NCBI RefSeq assembly: GCF_003265705.1
Contig: NW_020312828.1
Span: 53,662,801 to 53,726,800, forward strand
DNA length: 64,000 bases
Source of the DNA: Callorhinus ursinus
Taxonomy: Eukaryota; Chordata; Mammalia; Carnivora; Otariidae
Direction of reading: 5' to 3'
Shown here piece by piece: positions 22,701 through 35,276 of the stretch. The notes below the pieces were generated by a model. It worked only from the letters and a program-made list of their open reading frames with translations, ran no database searches and was not told where the DNA came from. Within the stretch, counting starts at the first letter, position 1. The number at the start of each line of letters is the position of its first letter. The position numbers and the translations under genes were made by a program.

Positions 22701-24030
22701 GGGCTCCAGAACAATGAATGTGACCAGGGATAAGAGAAATAATGATGAAAGTTCCAATTCATCAAGAAGACACAACAACCACAAGTGTGGATGTACTCCC
22801 TACATCTCTGTGGGGCCACAGTTGCAGTTGTGCTGAATGGAATGTATGTGGAAGTGATATGTATTAATCTCTGGGAGGAGGTAGTTAAGAATCTGCTGTT
22901 TCTGTCCATTTTACTCTTCATGCTATCTGCAATCTCTGTAATGCTAAAATGACCTTGAAGCCACAATGTGACAGCAGCCTGGACTGCTGAATCACAGCTT
23001 AGAGGAGAGCCACTTGATCCATATCAGACTCAGACGTGAGCACAACACAAACTTCTATCGTGGCAGTGAGGTTTTGAGCTCATTTGGCACAAGTTAGCCT
23101 TCTCTCCTTAATTTCTGTGGGCCAGAAAGGAGCTCAGAAAGTGGACAGAAAGAGTCTGGTTATCTACCTATGTAGATAGTGGTTTAAGCAATTATTGTGT
23201 TTTGCTTTTCTTTACTATCAAGGAGAATAAAAGTTTTATTTTAGATTTTTCATATCATCCTTATTATTATTGCTAATCTTTTGAGTGATATTATTTCAGT
23301 CCTTAAACTGAGTTACCTTTCTACCTGAGTTTCCTTCCCTCATTTTCACTTTTTTTCCTATAAAATAAACATGCTTGAAAAGCATAATAACATTCTATAA
23401 CTGTATTTCATACTTTTGAATATATGTCAGAGGAATAACCAAGTTGGATTCCTGTAAATATATAAACATGGATCTAGAGTATTACTTACTTCAGTGTGTT
23501 TTATATATATAATATTAGTTTTTATATATTAATTTAAACATAATAAGTATATGTTGTATGTAATATTAATATTTATATTAGCATAACTAAATATCCCTGG
23601 AAGAAAGGAGATTCTACTTTTTAAAAATTCAACAAGTGTTACTATTTTAGTGCTTCTGAGACCCTTTAACTGGCTAATGTATGATTTGACTCTAAGGGTA
23701 AGATATGTTTTCAGTTTTCCTAACTTTATAGGATCATGAGTCTTATTTTTCACAAAGCACCTTTTAGGACTATTGTTTTATAAAATAAACTTTGAGATAC
23801 ACTGCTTTTATAATTTTTATAGTCCTATCAAATAAGAATATTTCCTATTTTGATTCACATTTTTCAAGGCCCTTTATGGTTCAACTCTGTTATGCTACTG
23901 TTGGAGACCCTACTTTAATAAGTGTCTTAGGTGGTGGTTGTGCTTCATTATTTTTTTCTTATGTTGTTAAACTTTATGGTATATGGTTTGATTTTTTGGT
24001 ATTTTATTATTATTGTTGTTAGTATCAGTA
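22701..24030. other. Intergenic, no gene seen
   Basis: AT-rich DNA, very T-rich toward 23200-24030. ORFs in this interval are low-complexity and hydrophobic by composition only. Confidence 0.55.
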
Positions 24031-24260
24031 TCAATTTTCTGACTCTGTTTGGTTCTTCTTCTATATATCTCCTTAGCCCAGTCTCTCATCATCTCTTGCT
24101 TGGACTACTGCAATTATCTGATGCATAGTACCTGAAAGGAACATAATAGTACTGCTAATTTGACTATTGTGAGGAAGAATTAAATAAAATGTATGCAAAG
24201 TACTTAGTGTTTGACACGTAAATGATCCCGTAAATGTTAAAATATTATTATTTTTAGCTA
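24031..24260 (+). mobile_element. L2 piece and MIR 3' remnant
   Basis: About 24040-24125 reads as the L2 ORF2 C-terminus (CATCTCTTGCTTGGACTACTGCAA gives the ISCLDYCN-like peptide). It is followed at about 24125-24260 by a MIR-like tail (TTGTGAGGAAGAATTAAATAAAATG...AGTACTTAGTGTTTGACACG). Confidence 0.55.
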
Positions 24261-24640
24261 TTAATTTGCTTTTCAGCTGTTTCCATTATGTTGTTGAGTC
24301 CATCTCTTAATTTTTAAATTTCAACAATTATGTTTTTCACTTCCTCGACATTTAATTGTTTTCTTTTTTGTAACTATTTGTGCTATTTCTTATTTTATAA
24401 ATCTAATGTCCTACCTTAAATCTTCAGGGATGTTAATTATATATGTTTTCACATTTATAGCCAATATCAATTTTGATTGCTCTTTTAAGTACTTTTTAGG
24501 TATAAGGTCTTCAATTTTGTCTGTCTTTCATGGGATGTCTTTCCTTGGATATTTATGGTCATTTGTGTTGTGTTTACCTTCACAGTAGAGATTGTATGCT
24601 GGATTTGCTGCTCTGTCTCTTTTGGTAGGTTCCTTGTAGT
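24261..24640. other. Intergenic, T-rich, no gene seen
   Basis: T-rich unique-looking sequence between L2 pieces. Nothing codable is supported. Confidence 0.5.
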
Positions 24641-25080
24641 GGCTTCATGCTTCTTCAGTCATGTCTTACCTGCTTTTCATATTTTAGAAATTTCTCCTGA
24701 TTTCTGCCCCACTGACAGTCCTACACATTTTTTAGGGACGCTTAGTTGTGAGAAAGTTCTTCATGACTTGGCCTTTGCTAACTCTTCTTCCTCACCTCCC
24801 AGCATACATTCCAGCTTCATAAACTATCTGTAATTCACTGAATATTTCCAGCTGTACTCATAGCATTCCTTTTCCAAAGCTGCCTTTTCTACTTAGACTT
24901 GCTGCTTCTGAATTTCACTCCCTCAACTTGTCAATAGAGGTCAACTCCGCTAGAGCATGGTTTTCTCTGTAAAATTCTTTAACAACGCTTCCCCACCCTG
25001 GGTAGAATTGACCACTATTTTCTTTGTATCTCATTCTAACTCAGCTCTTACACACCCACCAGAGCACCAGTAATAAATAT
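24641..25080 (+). mobile_element. L2 LINE fragment
   Basis: Pyrimidine-rich L2 3' half: CATGACTTGGCCTTTGCTAACTC, CATTCCAGCTTCATAAAC, ACTCCCTCAACTTGTC, AATAAATAT end. Diverged. Confidence 0.5.
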
Positions 25081-27252
25081 CTTTATTTGTCTATATGTGT
25101 GACAAGGAAGAACATTAGTCATAACTTAACCCCATGGTCTCCAACTTTTGCTTCCTTTCTAACGAGGGCAAATGTCAAGGAATGTCTTTCAATTTGCTGA
25201 GCTGGGTGATATATGAAAGTGCAATCTGGGAAGCTGAGAAAGATTAAATAGTGCTATATAAGGAAAGAGGTGGGAGAGGCAAATCCCAGAGTGAGAAGGA
25301 GGCTGAAATCAAACACTGAGAGGCTGGAAGACAGGGACTTTTGAGGAGGAGGGATAAAAAAAAAAATCACACACAGTGAAAGGAGATTAGGGAAGATTTT
25401 TTTGTGAGTAGGATAGGAAGAGGAAAAAGAAAAAGGTTGGGTAAAAAGTTTTCTGTGCAAGTGGATTTTCAGGTCCTCAAATTCTTGAGCCCAATATATT
25501 TCAAGAGTTAGGTGTTTTATTTGTTTTGGTTTGATTTGGGTTTTCTTTTTTTTTTTTTTTTGTAGTTTAAAAAGCTAAAACTTTGCATATATAATATATT
25601 TTGTAACCCCAGTGGGATCTGGGGCAGCACCCTATGGTCAAACACATTAATATATTTTTCAGCAAAAAGTATAAATATTCACACTAGTTTGGATAAAGAA
25701 AGAATGTAAATAGCCTTTCATAAGTACACATTTGGTTTTGCTGCCACATGAATTGACTACAAATTAGTAAAAAAAAAATAAAAACAAAAAGAAAAAAAAC
25801 ACCCTTTTTGTTTTGAGTTTATTGGATTTCAGAATCATGACTAAGCAATTGTTGCCCTATATAAGCCTTGCCTTCACCTCCCTACCAGATCCTCCTGTTC
25901 TTACCTGGGCTCATCCATGTGTCCATGGTCAAATGCTGGGTCACGGATTGGGCTAGGATGACCTGAGCTGCGGTTGGCTTGTCTCTGTTCTGCCTGGTCT
26001 CCCATGATTCAGCCAACGAGACCAGGCTAATTCACAGGGTGGCAGCAGGGTTCCAAGAGAATGAGTAGAAGAACACAAAGCCTCTTGGAGGCTAAGCTCA
26101 ACACTGTCATGTGGTCATTTCCAACGCATTTTTTTTTTAAATCAAATCATCAGCTTAGCTCAGATACAAGGGATAGGAAACCAGACTCTACCTCTTAAAG
26201 TGAGGATCTACAGAGTCACATTGCTAGAGTTGTAGAACAATTAGGATCATTTTTTTGCAATCAAGCTGCCATAACAATAAAATGCTGAGTCTGAACCTCA
26301 AGTGGGAATGGGTGAGAATTGATGTTATCTAGATCCAGTCACATAGTCACTGGTCGCCTTACCAATTTCAATTTCCCACCATTCTATTTAAAACAGTATT
26401 TGGTTTCCCTCTGAGTAGCCATCTTTCTCTTTTGTGTAGAAGCTTTGTGGTTTGGGGAAATTGACTCTACCCTCTGCTCAAGGGTACAAATCAATAAATT
26501 TATTCACATTCCCTCAGTTTACAGTGATTGGCTAGGGAATCAGTCCTAAGCAAACACGGGACTTCCTTAGCCACAACTGGCCAGCAATAGTCCAATCAAG
26601 GTAAAGTGCAGGATTTTGATCAATGATTGAGGATAGAGGGAGTATGTAGTCCCTATTTCTGCTTGGAATCACTGATAAGTTAGCCTATGGATAAAGCTGA
26701 CACACAGGAAGAGGGAAGAAGCTAAAGAATCACAAAGATATGGAATGAAAGTCAAGGTTAAACTTCTAAATTTCTTTTAGCCTTTGATCTTCTTAGTAAC
26801 TTGAGTCAACAAATCGCCACCTTGAGTTGGTTTTTCTAATACCTATGAAAGCATCCAAATGTGACATATTTTCATAACTTTTTCTATCTCATTAGACTTC
26901 TTGAGGTAGGTACCAGGTTGAATTTATCTCCTGTTTGAGCATAGCGCCTATCTCATGAGTGTTCTAAAATAAGTGTGTGGTTAAGAGCCCTATATTATCT
27001 AAAGTCTGTGGAAACATAGTTCTCCAGTATGAATAAAGTGGAAGCAATATCTATAAATAAAAGACAAAAGGCAGTAAGCAGAGCCCAACTCAGAGGGCTC
27101 AGTTCATATTTATAAATGAATGTATAAATCAATTGATAAATGAAAAACTTTAACCTGAAATCTAACATTTTGTATAGTTCTATTTTGCTACAACAATATA
27201 TATAAAAAAAAGTTACAAATAAATGCCTTTGGTTAGAAAAAAAGAAACCTAA

Positions 27253-27254
<2 letters not shown>
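25081..27254. other. Intergenic with unclassified old repeats
   Basis: No gene. Around 25890-26340 there is text typical of an old mammalian repeat (GCAGCAGGGTTCCAAGAGAATGAG, CATGTGGTCATTTCCAACGC, CTCTACCTCTTAAAGTGAGGATC), family not named. A T-run lies at 25543-25561 and an A-rich patch at 25770-25800. Confidence 0.5.

Positions 27255-27298
<44 letters not shown>
27255..27298. repeat. (AC)n microsatellite
   Basis: A pure AC run of about 21 repeats. A good candidate for a length-polymorphic marker. Confidence 0.97.
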
Positions 27299-29264
27299 GC
27301 CTCCTCTAACCAAAAGAAAGGAAATGTTCCAGAAAGGGTAATCCAGTCATATTTTTATGGATAGTGGGTTTCAGGATAAGAATAAGAAAAGGAAAAATAA
27401 ACAACAGAAGAATTAAAGAACCAAGTTCAAAGTGAAATATCATGAACATGTCAGTTCCACAAATAGTAGTCTAATTTTGTAAAATATATAAGCACGCTAA
27501 GCCTAATTCTTTAAGTCCTTATTAACATTTGATTTCAGTGCTCCTAGGAAAAGGGAATTTGGTTATTTGGCAAGGAGTGTTGTGAAAATTAACTAGCATG
27601 GATGCTTGACTAAAATGAAAACCAAATAGCAGTGCAAAATGTTAGTTCTGTGAGACAGAGCCAGAGATCTTACATGGTAAGAATTCTGTCTTCCTTTGAT
27701 CTTAGTGAGAATTAGAACGTAATGTATGTCTCAGCCTGCAAGATAAAACCCATCCTTTATAAAATCAAGACAAAGTAACTTTAAGCAGCAATAGAAATGA
27801 AGGGTAAATATTGGGGGAAAAACACTATAATGAACTGTGAAATGTGTAACGACAGAGTCTGTCCCTGTGCAGAATCAGTGTCACATTCACATTTGTTAAG
27901 CTATGACATCCGTCTATCAAAAATACTTTACAAATAATTAAGTGGATCATTATAGTATTATTCTATCTTCCTCTCACTGTGGGAGCAGACTAACTCATTA
28001 CCAAATTCTCTTAACTCAACAGAGTCCTCATTTCTATGTTTATGCATCTATTAAAGTCTTACACATTCCTCACAGTCATATCAAATAAGAGTATTGCATA
28101 AATTTCTTCAAGACTTATGATTAGGATAATAAAAACAGATGCTATCTTCAAATAATACCAAAGAAGATGAAATTACAAATTTCAAGTACAGGACTCTTTG
28201 CTCATCTATAATTGGTGACTTTTTTAAAATTATGTTATGATCTGTACATCACATTTATTGCTTGACACATTAATGAAGTTTATAGAGCACACACACTCCA
28301 GTTAAGTACTATGCTAGATTCTGGGAATTAAAAAATAGAGATTACATATGATCAATATCTTTACTTTCAAGTTTTTCCCATGTAGTACAGGCTAGCTTGT
28401 AGAAGGAACATTTCCTTATTTTTTTCAAAAAAAAAAAAAAAAGCCAGAGAAGCCCCAGTGTTTTAGTCTACAATTGTTCCTGTGCAGTAAAAGTCTTACA
28501 GCCCATTTGCCTACTCACAGGATGCCTTAAATATCTCTGGAACTTAACCCAGTTGCTCAACTGAATCACTTCAGGTACCTGGCATTCTCTTAAGTAGAAG
28601 GGGTTGGTGATCTCTCTTAAACTAAATTCCTCTCCCTCTGTCTTCTCTCAACAACAGTGAAAATCTAAGTTCTCTTTGGGGAAAGATGGGAAGAAACTAC
28701 CTTAAAATAATCAGTAACTTAAGCATTCATTTTATTCTCAAGCTAAACCAAAAGGGAAATAATTGGTACATTTTGTCATAGAAATTATAATGAAGTAAAA
28801 GACTCCAAAGTAATTCTCCTTCCATCTAACCGTGAACTAATAGTGAAAGACATTGTTACAGGCTTTTTATCCTCATAAATATTTTAAACTTCATGACCGG
28901 ATGTGCTTGCTGTTTCTCTTAATTGAGCTATGAGAATCCAATCACTGGAGTGGGTTAGCACTTCTGACAATCTCGAGGGGTTTTCCTGCTATCTCTGCTG
29001 CCCCTAAAGAAACTGACTTTCAGTGGTTTGACCATTTGGAGGAGGGGTATGTTGATTTCAAATTAATGCATATTTTCAGACATTTGTGTAAATGTGGATA
29101 ATATTTTTTTAATCTTACTTTCAGGAGATAAAATGATTTATATTTGGAAATGCACGATCCATCCAGAAATGTGTGGGTGTCATAGCCGTGTATCTCAGAC
29201 CATAAATCTGTTCTCTCTCACTCTTAAAAAATAAATTGAATATGAATTTTTACTGCTTTCTCTT
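27299..29264. other. Intergenic, no gene seen
   Basis: AT-rich DNA with a poly(A) patch near 28428-28442. I see no coding region and no repeat I can name with confidence. Confidence 0.55.
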
Positions 29265-29460
29265 GAGTAACTTAGATGTTGAGGAGCTTTAGTCTTACTT
29301 CAATGCTCTCATAATCCTCTGCACCTATCCCTGAAATCATATTTACTACACTATTTGTCAGTTCAGTTCCTAACTTCCCCACCAAAATGCAAGCCTCCTG
29401 TACAGCAGAGAATATAGCTTATTCATTTCAGTATCCTCCGTGCCTAGCAGAGTGTAAAAC
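29265..29460 (+). mobile_element. L2 LINE 3' end
   Basis: CCCACCAAAATGCAAGCCTCCTGTACAGCAGAGAATATAGCTTATTCATTTCAGTATCCTCCGTGCCTAGCAGAG follows the L2 3' terminus. Confidence 0.6.
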
Positions 29461-29860
29461 AAAAAAGTCAAAGCATATTAAGGAAAGAAGGAACAAAATA
29501 TAGAGGAGGGGAATATGAAGATCATATTTTAGTTACATGGTAGGAGATGGTTAGAAATGTTTTAGTTAATGTGGTAGGAGATGGTTAAAAATTCTCTATT
29601 GTAACATCTACTTGGGAAAATCATGATATTTGTTAAAGCTTAACGTGGTAGATTTGTCCAGGAGAAAAAAAAAACACTCAGGAATAGAAAATAATTTCAA
29701 ACATGTAACAGGGTGGGACTAATTTTAGTAAACTTTTTAAAAGCACAGGGTCTCAAAAAGGCTATTTATTATCATGTCTCTAAAATACTACAAAAATGAC
29801 AATATGAGCTGGAGTTGTAACAATTTGACCTTAACATTTATACTTCTTGTGGCTGGTTAA
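29461..29860. other. Intergenic, no gene seen
   Basis: A short local duplication of TGGTAGGAGATGGTTA occurs near 29539-29587. Otherwise unremarkable. Confidence 0.5.
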
Positions 29861-30610
29861 GACAAACAGTCACAAATTTTTTGACTCAACCAAAAAGTGG
29901 GATCTATGACCCCTCTCCTTGAATCTGAATGGAGTTCTGTCATGTTACTATCCAATAGAATGCAGGAAAAATGACACTGAGTGACTCTCAAAGCTAGGTC
30001 AAAAATGGCTCTGCACCTACCATCTTGTTTACTGTAACACTTGGAGCTCTAAGCCTCCAGGTAAGAGATCTGACTACTCTGCAAACAATAAGCAGGAAGC
30101 CTATGGAAGTGCTCAGTGGGCATCCCAGCTGACTTAGCAAACCATTTTCATCATCTGCCTTCCCTGTGAGTGAGCCATCTGGGACATTCAGTCCCATTGA
30201 GCATTTATATACCTGTAGCCCAGCCATTATTTGACTGCATCTGCATAGAAGACCCCAAGAAATGTCCAGCTGAGCCCTTCCTGAATTTCTGACCACAAGA
30301 TTGTGAGCAAAATAAAATAGTTGTTTTTATCTACTAACTTTTTATTTTTTATTTATTTTTTTAAAAGATTTTATTTATTTATTTGAGAGAGAGAATGAGA
30401 TAGAGAGAGAGAGAGAGCATGAGAGGGGGGAGGGTCCGAGGGAGAAGCAGACTCACTGCTGAGCAGGGAGCCCGATCCCGGGACTCCAAGATCATAACCT
30501 GAGCCGAAGGCAGTCGCTTAACCAACTGAGCCACCCAGGCGCCCTATCTGCTAACTTTTTAGAGTAATTTGTTACATAACACTATTAGCCAGAACACTCT
30601 AATTATGGAA
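29861..30610 (+). mobile_element. Old LTR-like element split by a SINEC
   Basis: The left part (TGGGATCTATGACCCCTCTCCTTGAATCTG...GTGAGCAAAATAAAATAGTTG) and right part (CTGCTAACTTTTTAGAGTAATTTGTTACATAACACTATTAGCC) make the usual end of an old mammalian LTR (AATAAA signal, GTTGTTTTAAGCCACTAAGTTT-like, TTTGTTACGCAGC-like). Probably MaLR/ERVL class; family uncertain. The ORF within it is antisense and spurious. Confidence 0.6.
30345..30544 (-). mobile_element. SINEC nested in an LTR-like element
   Basis: Complete minus-strand copy ending GAGCCACCCAGGCGCCC. 17-bp target duplications TATCTACTAACTTTTTA (30328-30344) and TATCTGCTAACTTTTTA (30545-30561) differ at one base. Confidence 0.96.
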
Positions 30611-31850
30611 CCTCTAATCAAGACCTACATAAAGCAGTTGGCAGGTCAGGTAAGACTATGTTTAATAACATTTTTCAGACATGAGCAAAATTAAAACGAT
30701 TTTGCTTTAAAATTTTTGAAGGAACTGAATCTAAATAGTTTATATTAGTGAAGGAGAATAGCTAAGTAAATAAGAATATTGGTCACATATACATCATTTA
30801 ATGAGTTAGAAATAGTTGAGTATTTGTCACAGTTTATTGATTAGAAAGCAAAGTTAGATAAACTTTTGGTTAGTCCATTGAAGAGCACACCTCATCTTTA
30901 AACATTTGTAAGGTTCATCATCGCAGTTACAGTTGAGATATATATGATGGACAACTAAGAAGAAAAACAGGGAAAACTGTCAGAAAAAAAACAGGTAATA
31001 TTTTAGACAAAAGTCAGGGAAAAATGCTATTTCATCCATTAAGCAGAGATTATATAAGTAACATAAAACAAGGACTCCTGACAATGGTCCTTATGTCATA
31101 ATTCTGGGACAGATATTCTAAAAGAGATCTCATATGGCCCAAAAGGAAGAAAAAAAAGAATTAATCCTCAAAAGGAGAATCCAATGAATTTTTTTAAAGC
31201 CCCAGAAAGTCTTTTAAACAGTTTTAAGAATGGCTGAGGCTTTTTCTTTTTATAAACGGCAGTTTAATGTAGAGTTTGTGGTAATCAACAGGTGTTGAAA
31301 AAACCTCCCCTTGGCAATCTTGGATCTTAAACGTCTTTTGAAGTTTGAGTAGCTCACAATATGGCAGTCTAGAAATGAATGTAGTGCGGATCTTTCCTTC
31401 TGGGGGGACATTAATTCTGGGAATGAAAGTTCAGGACATTTAGTTTATGTGAATTGGCAGAAAGCTAATGTTCTCTGGGGAAATTTTAGTATATTGGCAA
31501 TAATTATAATTGTCATAGCTCAGGTTTTATTCATAGCATGTGAGAAGAAATGACATTGCAAAGATATTTAAAGCACTCTCAGGCTTTTGCCTTGCTTCAG
31601 TCTTTCTTACTATCTATTCTCACTATCTCTCTCTTCCTCTTAACTCTTTTCAGTTTCCTTCCCTGATTCTTTGAAAATAAAATTTTATTTTTATCAAAAT
31701 ATTTTATGCAAAGAAATATTGACAAAATTTAAATGCAAATAGTGTTGAAAGACATAAATACGACATTCACTTTTCCCCTTGTCCCGCTCCCTAGAGACAA
31801 CTGCTTTCAACACAGTGAGCTTATTATCAAGATATTTATCACCATAATTT
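30611..31850. other. Intergenic, no gene seen
   Basis: AT-rich, no coding signal and no repeat I can name. Confidence 0.55.
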
Positions 31851-31867
31851 AAAAAATAAACATATAC

Positions 31868-32020
31868 TGGGGCACCTGGGTGGGTCAGTCAGTTAAGCAT
31901 CTGACTCTTGATTTCAGCTCAGGTCATGATCTCAGGGTTGTGAGATTAAGCCCCACGTCAGCCTCCACACTCAGTTTGGGATTCTGTCTCTTCCTCTGCC
32001 CCACCCCCCTTAAAATAAAT
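31868..32020 (+). mobile_element. SINEC, older subfamily
   Basis: Head GGGGCACCTGGGTGGGTCAGTCAGTTAAGCATCTGACTCTTGATTTCAGCTC marks an older SINEC subfamily. Target duplications AAAAAATAAACATATAC (31851-31867) and AAAAAATAGCATATAC (32021-32036). Confidence 0.92.
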
Positions 32021-32036
32021 AAAAAATAGCATATAC

Positions 32037-34546
32037 AGCATTTTCTTCTTTATCAACAAAATGTTCTATTATGGTATATGAGCATTTAACTCACAATTCC
32101 TCTTCTCCCCCCCTAACCCCTCACATCATGTCAGTATATTTCAGTCTTTAGTTAAAAGAATATGCAGTGCTTTTTGCCATTATGACTACATAAATATTGT
32201 TCATGCTGAACCAGGTAGAATACTATAATATTTCTGATTTCTTAGACAATTTATTTTCCCCGTAGTTACTGAAGTCCTCATTTTGTTTGTTTTTCATTTA
32301 GTTTTCTTTGAACACCTGAGTTCTCTATAACTTTCCAATAGCTCTTTAAAATGCCTCTCAGTACAATTTACTTGGCCATCAAACATGTCAGATGAGCTTT
32401 AGTTCCAGGTATTTTTCCTGGAAACAGCTTTCAGGCTCTGATCTGAACAGGTTGCTCTCAAGGCCAGATAAACATGTTTTATTTCCTCCTGGAATGGTTG
32501 TTTACTTTCATCTTGGGAACTGCTTTTGCTTCTGCACTTTGTTTCTTCCCCTTCTCCCCCACTTCTCTGGTGTATAATTTTAGTTTAAATCCAGCTGTAA
32601 GTAAAACAAACAAACCCCCCCGAAAAACCAACTCCCCAAAAAGTTGCTTAAATATGGAAGTTTATTTGCTTTTATGTAAAAAGAATCTAGTGGTAGACAG
32701 TCTGGCCTGGTGATGTAGCTTTCCAAGTTATCAGATACTCAGGCTCCTTATTTTGCTCCTTGGCCATACTTCCTGTGTTGCCTCCTGGTCAGAGACAGTT
32801 GCTTAGTCTTAGCCATCATGTTTTCATTCCAACTACTATCAAGAAGGAAGGGTGATAAAAAGGTACATCTTCTCCCTTAAAAGCACTTTTCTTACATTTT
32901 CTGGGCCGAAACATAGTTCCTTGGCTATATCAACTTCAAGGGAGTTTGGGAAATAAATTCTTTTATCTGAGCTGCAATATTTCCATCTAATATTTGGAAT
33001 TGTATTATTGAGTACAACGTGTATAATGGATGTTGGGAGGTAACTACTACAATCTGCCATAATCGGCCTCATTGGATGGGAGGGGGAGGAATCAGGAGTG
33101 GGCAGAGGGAGAAGTCACAGGGTGAGGTAGGCTGGGTGACATCCTCAGCACTGGAAGCTCAAGAGCTAGAGATGTCCCTTTGGGGTCATAATACCTGAAT
33201 CTTTATATCCCTGCCTCTATCAATTATTAGATGAGGGTGCCTCTGAGAAGCATATGATTTTGGGTGAAGCAGCTCTTTTTAACTAAGGCAATCTCTGAAG
33301 AGACTAATAGCTCTGTTTGACAGCCCTACCTATCTACTTTTTTTTTACCTACCAGGGTAAAAAGTACTCCTCTGAAGAGAAATCTAGAGAGCTCAGTCCC
33401 ATTGTTACCATCAACCACAAGAGACTAGTTTCTACAAAATATTTTTCAAAGTCTCCTTAGCTAAGGGCAGTATGGATAGGAATGCTTGAGTGCAAGTTGA
33501 AAACAGGATCATTGAGTGAATACAAATTACTACTACTGAGGTCTATCTCAGAGTATCACGAAGCTCTTTGATTATGGTAGAAAATGTAAAAGATCTTAGT
33601 CACTGTTTTGCAAATAAGTATATTTGAGAATCCATGCTTCCAATACCATTACTTAGAACCTATTTCCTGTTCTGAAAACTGGACGTTCCTCCCTGGGAAT
33701 GAGGAGACAAATCTAATTCTAATTTTAGTGTCTCCCCTAACAATGTCCCATCCTAGGCAAATCCTTTCTTAATATGTTGCTCATGTGGTGCCCCTTTGAC
33801 TCCTTTATACACCTGCATGTACACAGCCATGTACACAGTTTATATGAAGTGTCTTTGCCATGTGCTCTCATGAAACCTGCCCATATACACAAGCCCTTCA
33901 CATAATCTGAAGATATTTCCAGGGGTCATCCTAATGTCATCATCACAGTAGCCTGGACATGTGGCCCTGGTTGCTACAGAAGAGATAAATAAATAAGCAT
34001 AAGGATGAAGGACCCTTTTCTTTCAAAGTTCAAGCCTGCTCTGATGGATAGAGATGGTTTCACTAATGTTTTATGGCTGGAAAGGAAATTAAGGCCCTGA
34101 AAGGAAACTCATGAGGTAAGGAAAAGCCTGGACTGGTAACCCAAGTTCAAAATCTAGACATAGGTGTTGATAGCAAGGGCTGTTTTCAGTTCCACATTCT
34201 AGTGGTTGAACTGTCATTTTGGAACCCAGATCACAGGTACCACTGTGACCTGTTCAGAACTGGGCCAATTAAGGAATTACTGAAGCATGGGACTCTATGG
34301 GACCAGTGTTCAACTCCATCATTGTGGTAAAGACAGAAGCAATATAGGCAGAAACCTGGGTTCCACTGGCAAGCCAATCGGATTTTTCTGTTTTCTATGC
34401 CTAAGCAGAACAGACTCTTTTGTACGGATTAAGGCACAAGAGTTCTTAAATAATTTAGGAATGGAAATGGCCTCAAGAAGATTCTTAGCTTCCTGCTTAT
34501 TTGACTATATGGAGACTGGATTAATTCATTTAAAAATAAAATAAAA
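32037..34546. other. Intergenic, no gene seen
   Basis: 2.5 kb without a supported gene. A short C/A-rich patch (CAAACAAACCCCCCCGAAAAACC) lies near 32608-32630. Repeats are probably present but too diverged for me to name. Confidence 0.55.
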
Positions 34547-34551
34547 GTGAC

Positions 34552-34989
34552 TGTTTTAGACTGAATGTTTGTGGCCACCCCCCACAACATGTATATGTTG
34601 TAGCTTTAACTCCTGGTGTGACTGTATTAGGAGCATTTTAAAGGTAATTAAGGTTAAATGAGGTCATAAGTGTTGGGCCCTGATCTGATAGGGTTAGTGT
34701 TCTTAAAAGACACCAAAGGGTCTCTATTCCCACCCCAGTCTCTCTCTCTCTCTCTCTGTCTATCTCTCTGTATGTGTGTCTCTCTCTCCACCATGTGAGA
34801 ACATAACAAGAATGTGGCTGTCTGCAAGTCAGGAAGGAGCTGTCAGGAAGGGAACTCTCATCAGGAAGCAGATTGGCCAGAATCTTGATCTTGGACTTCT
34901 AGCCTTCGTGATCGTGAAACAATAAATTTCTGTTACTTAAGCCACCCACTCAGTGATATTTGTTACAGCAGCCTGAGCCAACTAATACA
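34552..34989 (+). mobile_element. Solo MaLR LTR (MLT1-like), complete
   Basis: Begins TGTTTTAGACTGAATGTTTG and ends GCAGCCTGAGCCAACTAATACA. It has the MLT1/MST order: AGGTTAAATGAGGTCATAAG, GGGCCCTGATCTGATAGGG, CACCATGTGAGAACA, CTTGATCTTGGACTTC, AACAATAAATTTCTG (poly(A) signal), TTAAGCCACCCACTC. Perfect 5-bp target duplications GTGAC at 34547-34551 and 34990-34994, as expected for ERVL-type integration. No internal region remains, so it is a solo LTR. A (TC)n patch lies inside. Confidence 0.9.
34738..34792. repeat. (TC)n-rich microsatellite inside the LTR
   Basis: TCTCTCTCTCTCTCTCTC with TGTC/TATC interruptions, grown within the LTR body. Confidence 0.85.
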
Positions 34990-34994
34990 GTGAC

Positions 34995-35267
34995 CACTTT
35001 TGTACTCCAAGCTAATGAAATAGGTCATAATAGTCACATCAAAATAATGAAGAACTTTTTTCCTGGTTAGAGGTATAGGGTCAAGTTGAGAGGGAGCAAA
35101 TGTATACAATATCACAAGCATAAAAATGGAAAGTTACTTCTAATGCTCTCAAACACTCACATGGAAGCCACACAGAAGTAAGAATTTAAAGAAAAATTCT
35201 GAGTCCTGGTGACCTTGTTACTCAGAGTCACTTGTATTCAGTTGGCCATCTGTTACCCCAGGCTAAC
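34995..35267. other. Intergenic, no gene seen
   Basis: Short unique stretch between the LTR and the next SINEC. Confidence 0.5.
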
Positions 35268-35276
35268 TAATATGGC

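Noticed and set aside
22550..24833. Cluster of hydrophobic ORFs that might look like membrane proteins
   Set aside because: T-rich DNA reads as Phe/Leu/Ile by composition. L2 and MIR fragments explain part of it and no start context or conserved motif is visible.
26995..27294. Cysteine/valine-repeat ORF across the (AC)n tract
   Set aside because: The start of the protein is simply the microsatellite translated; the rest is AT-rich noise.
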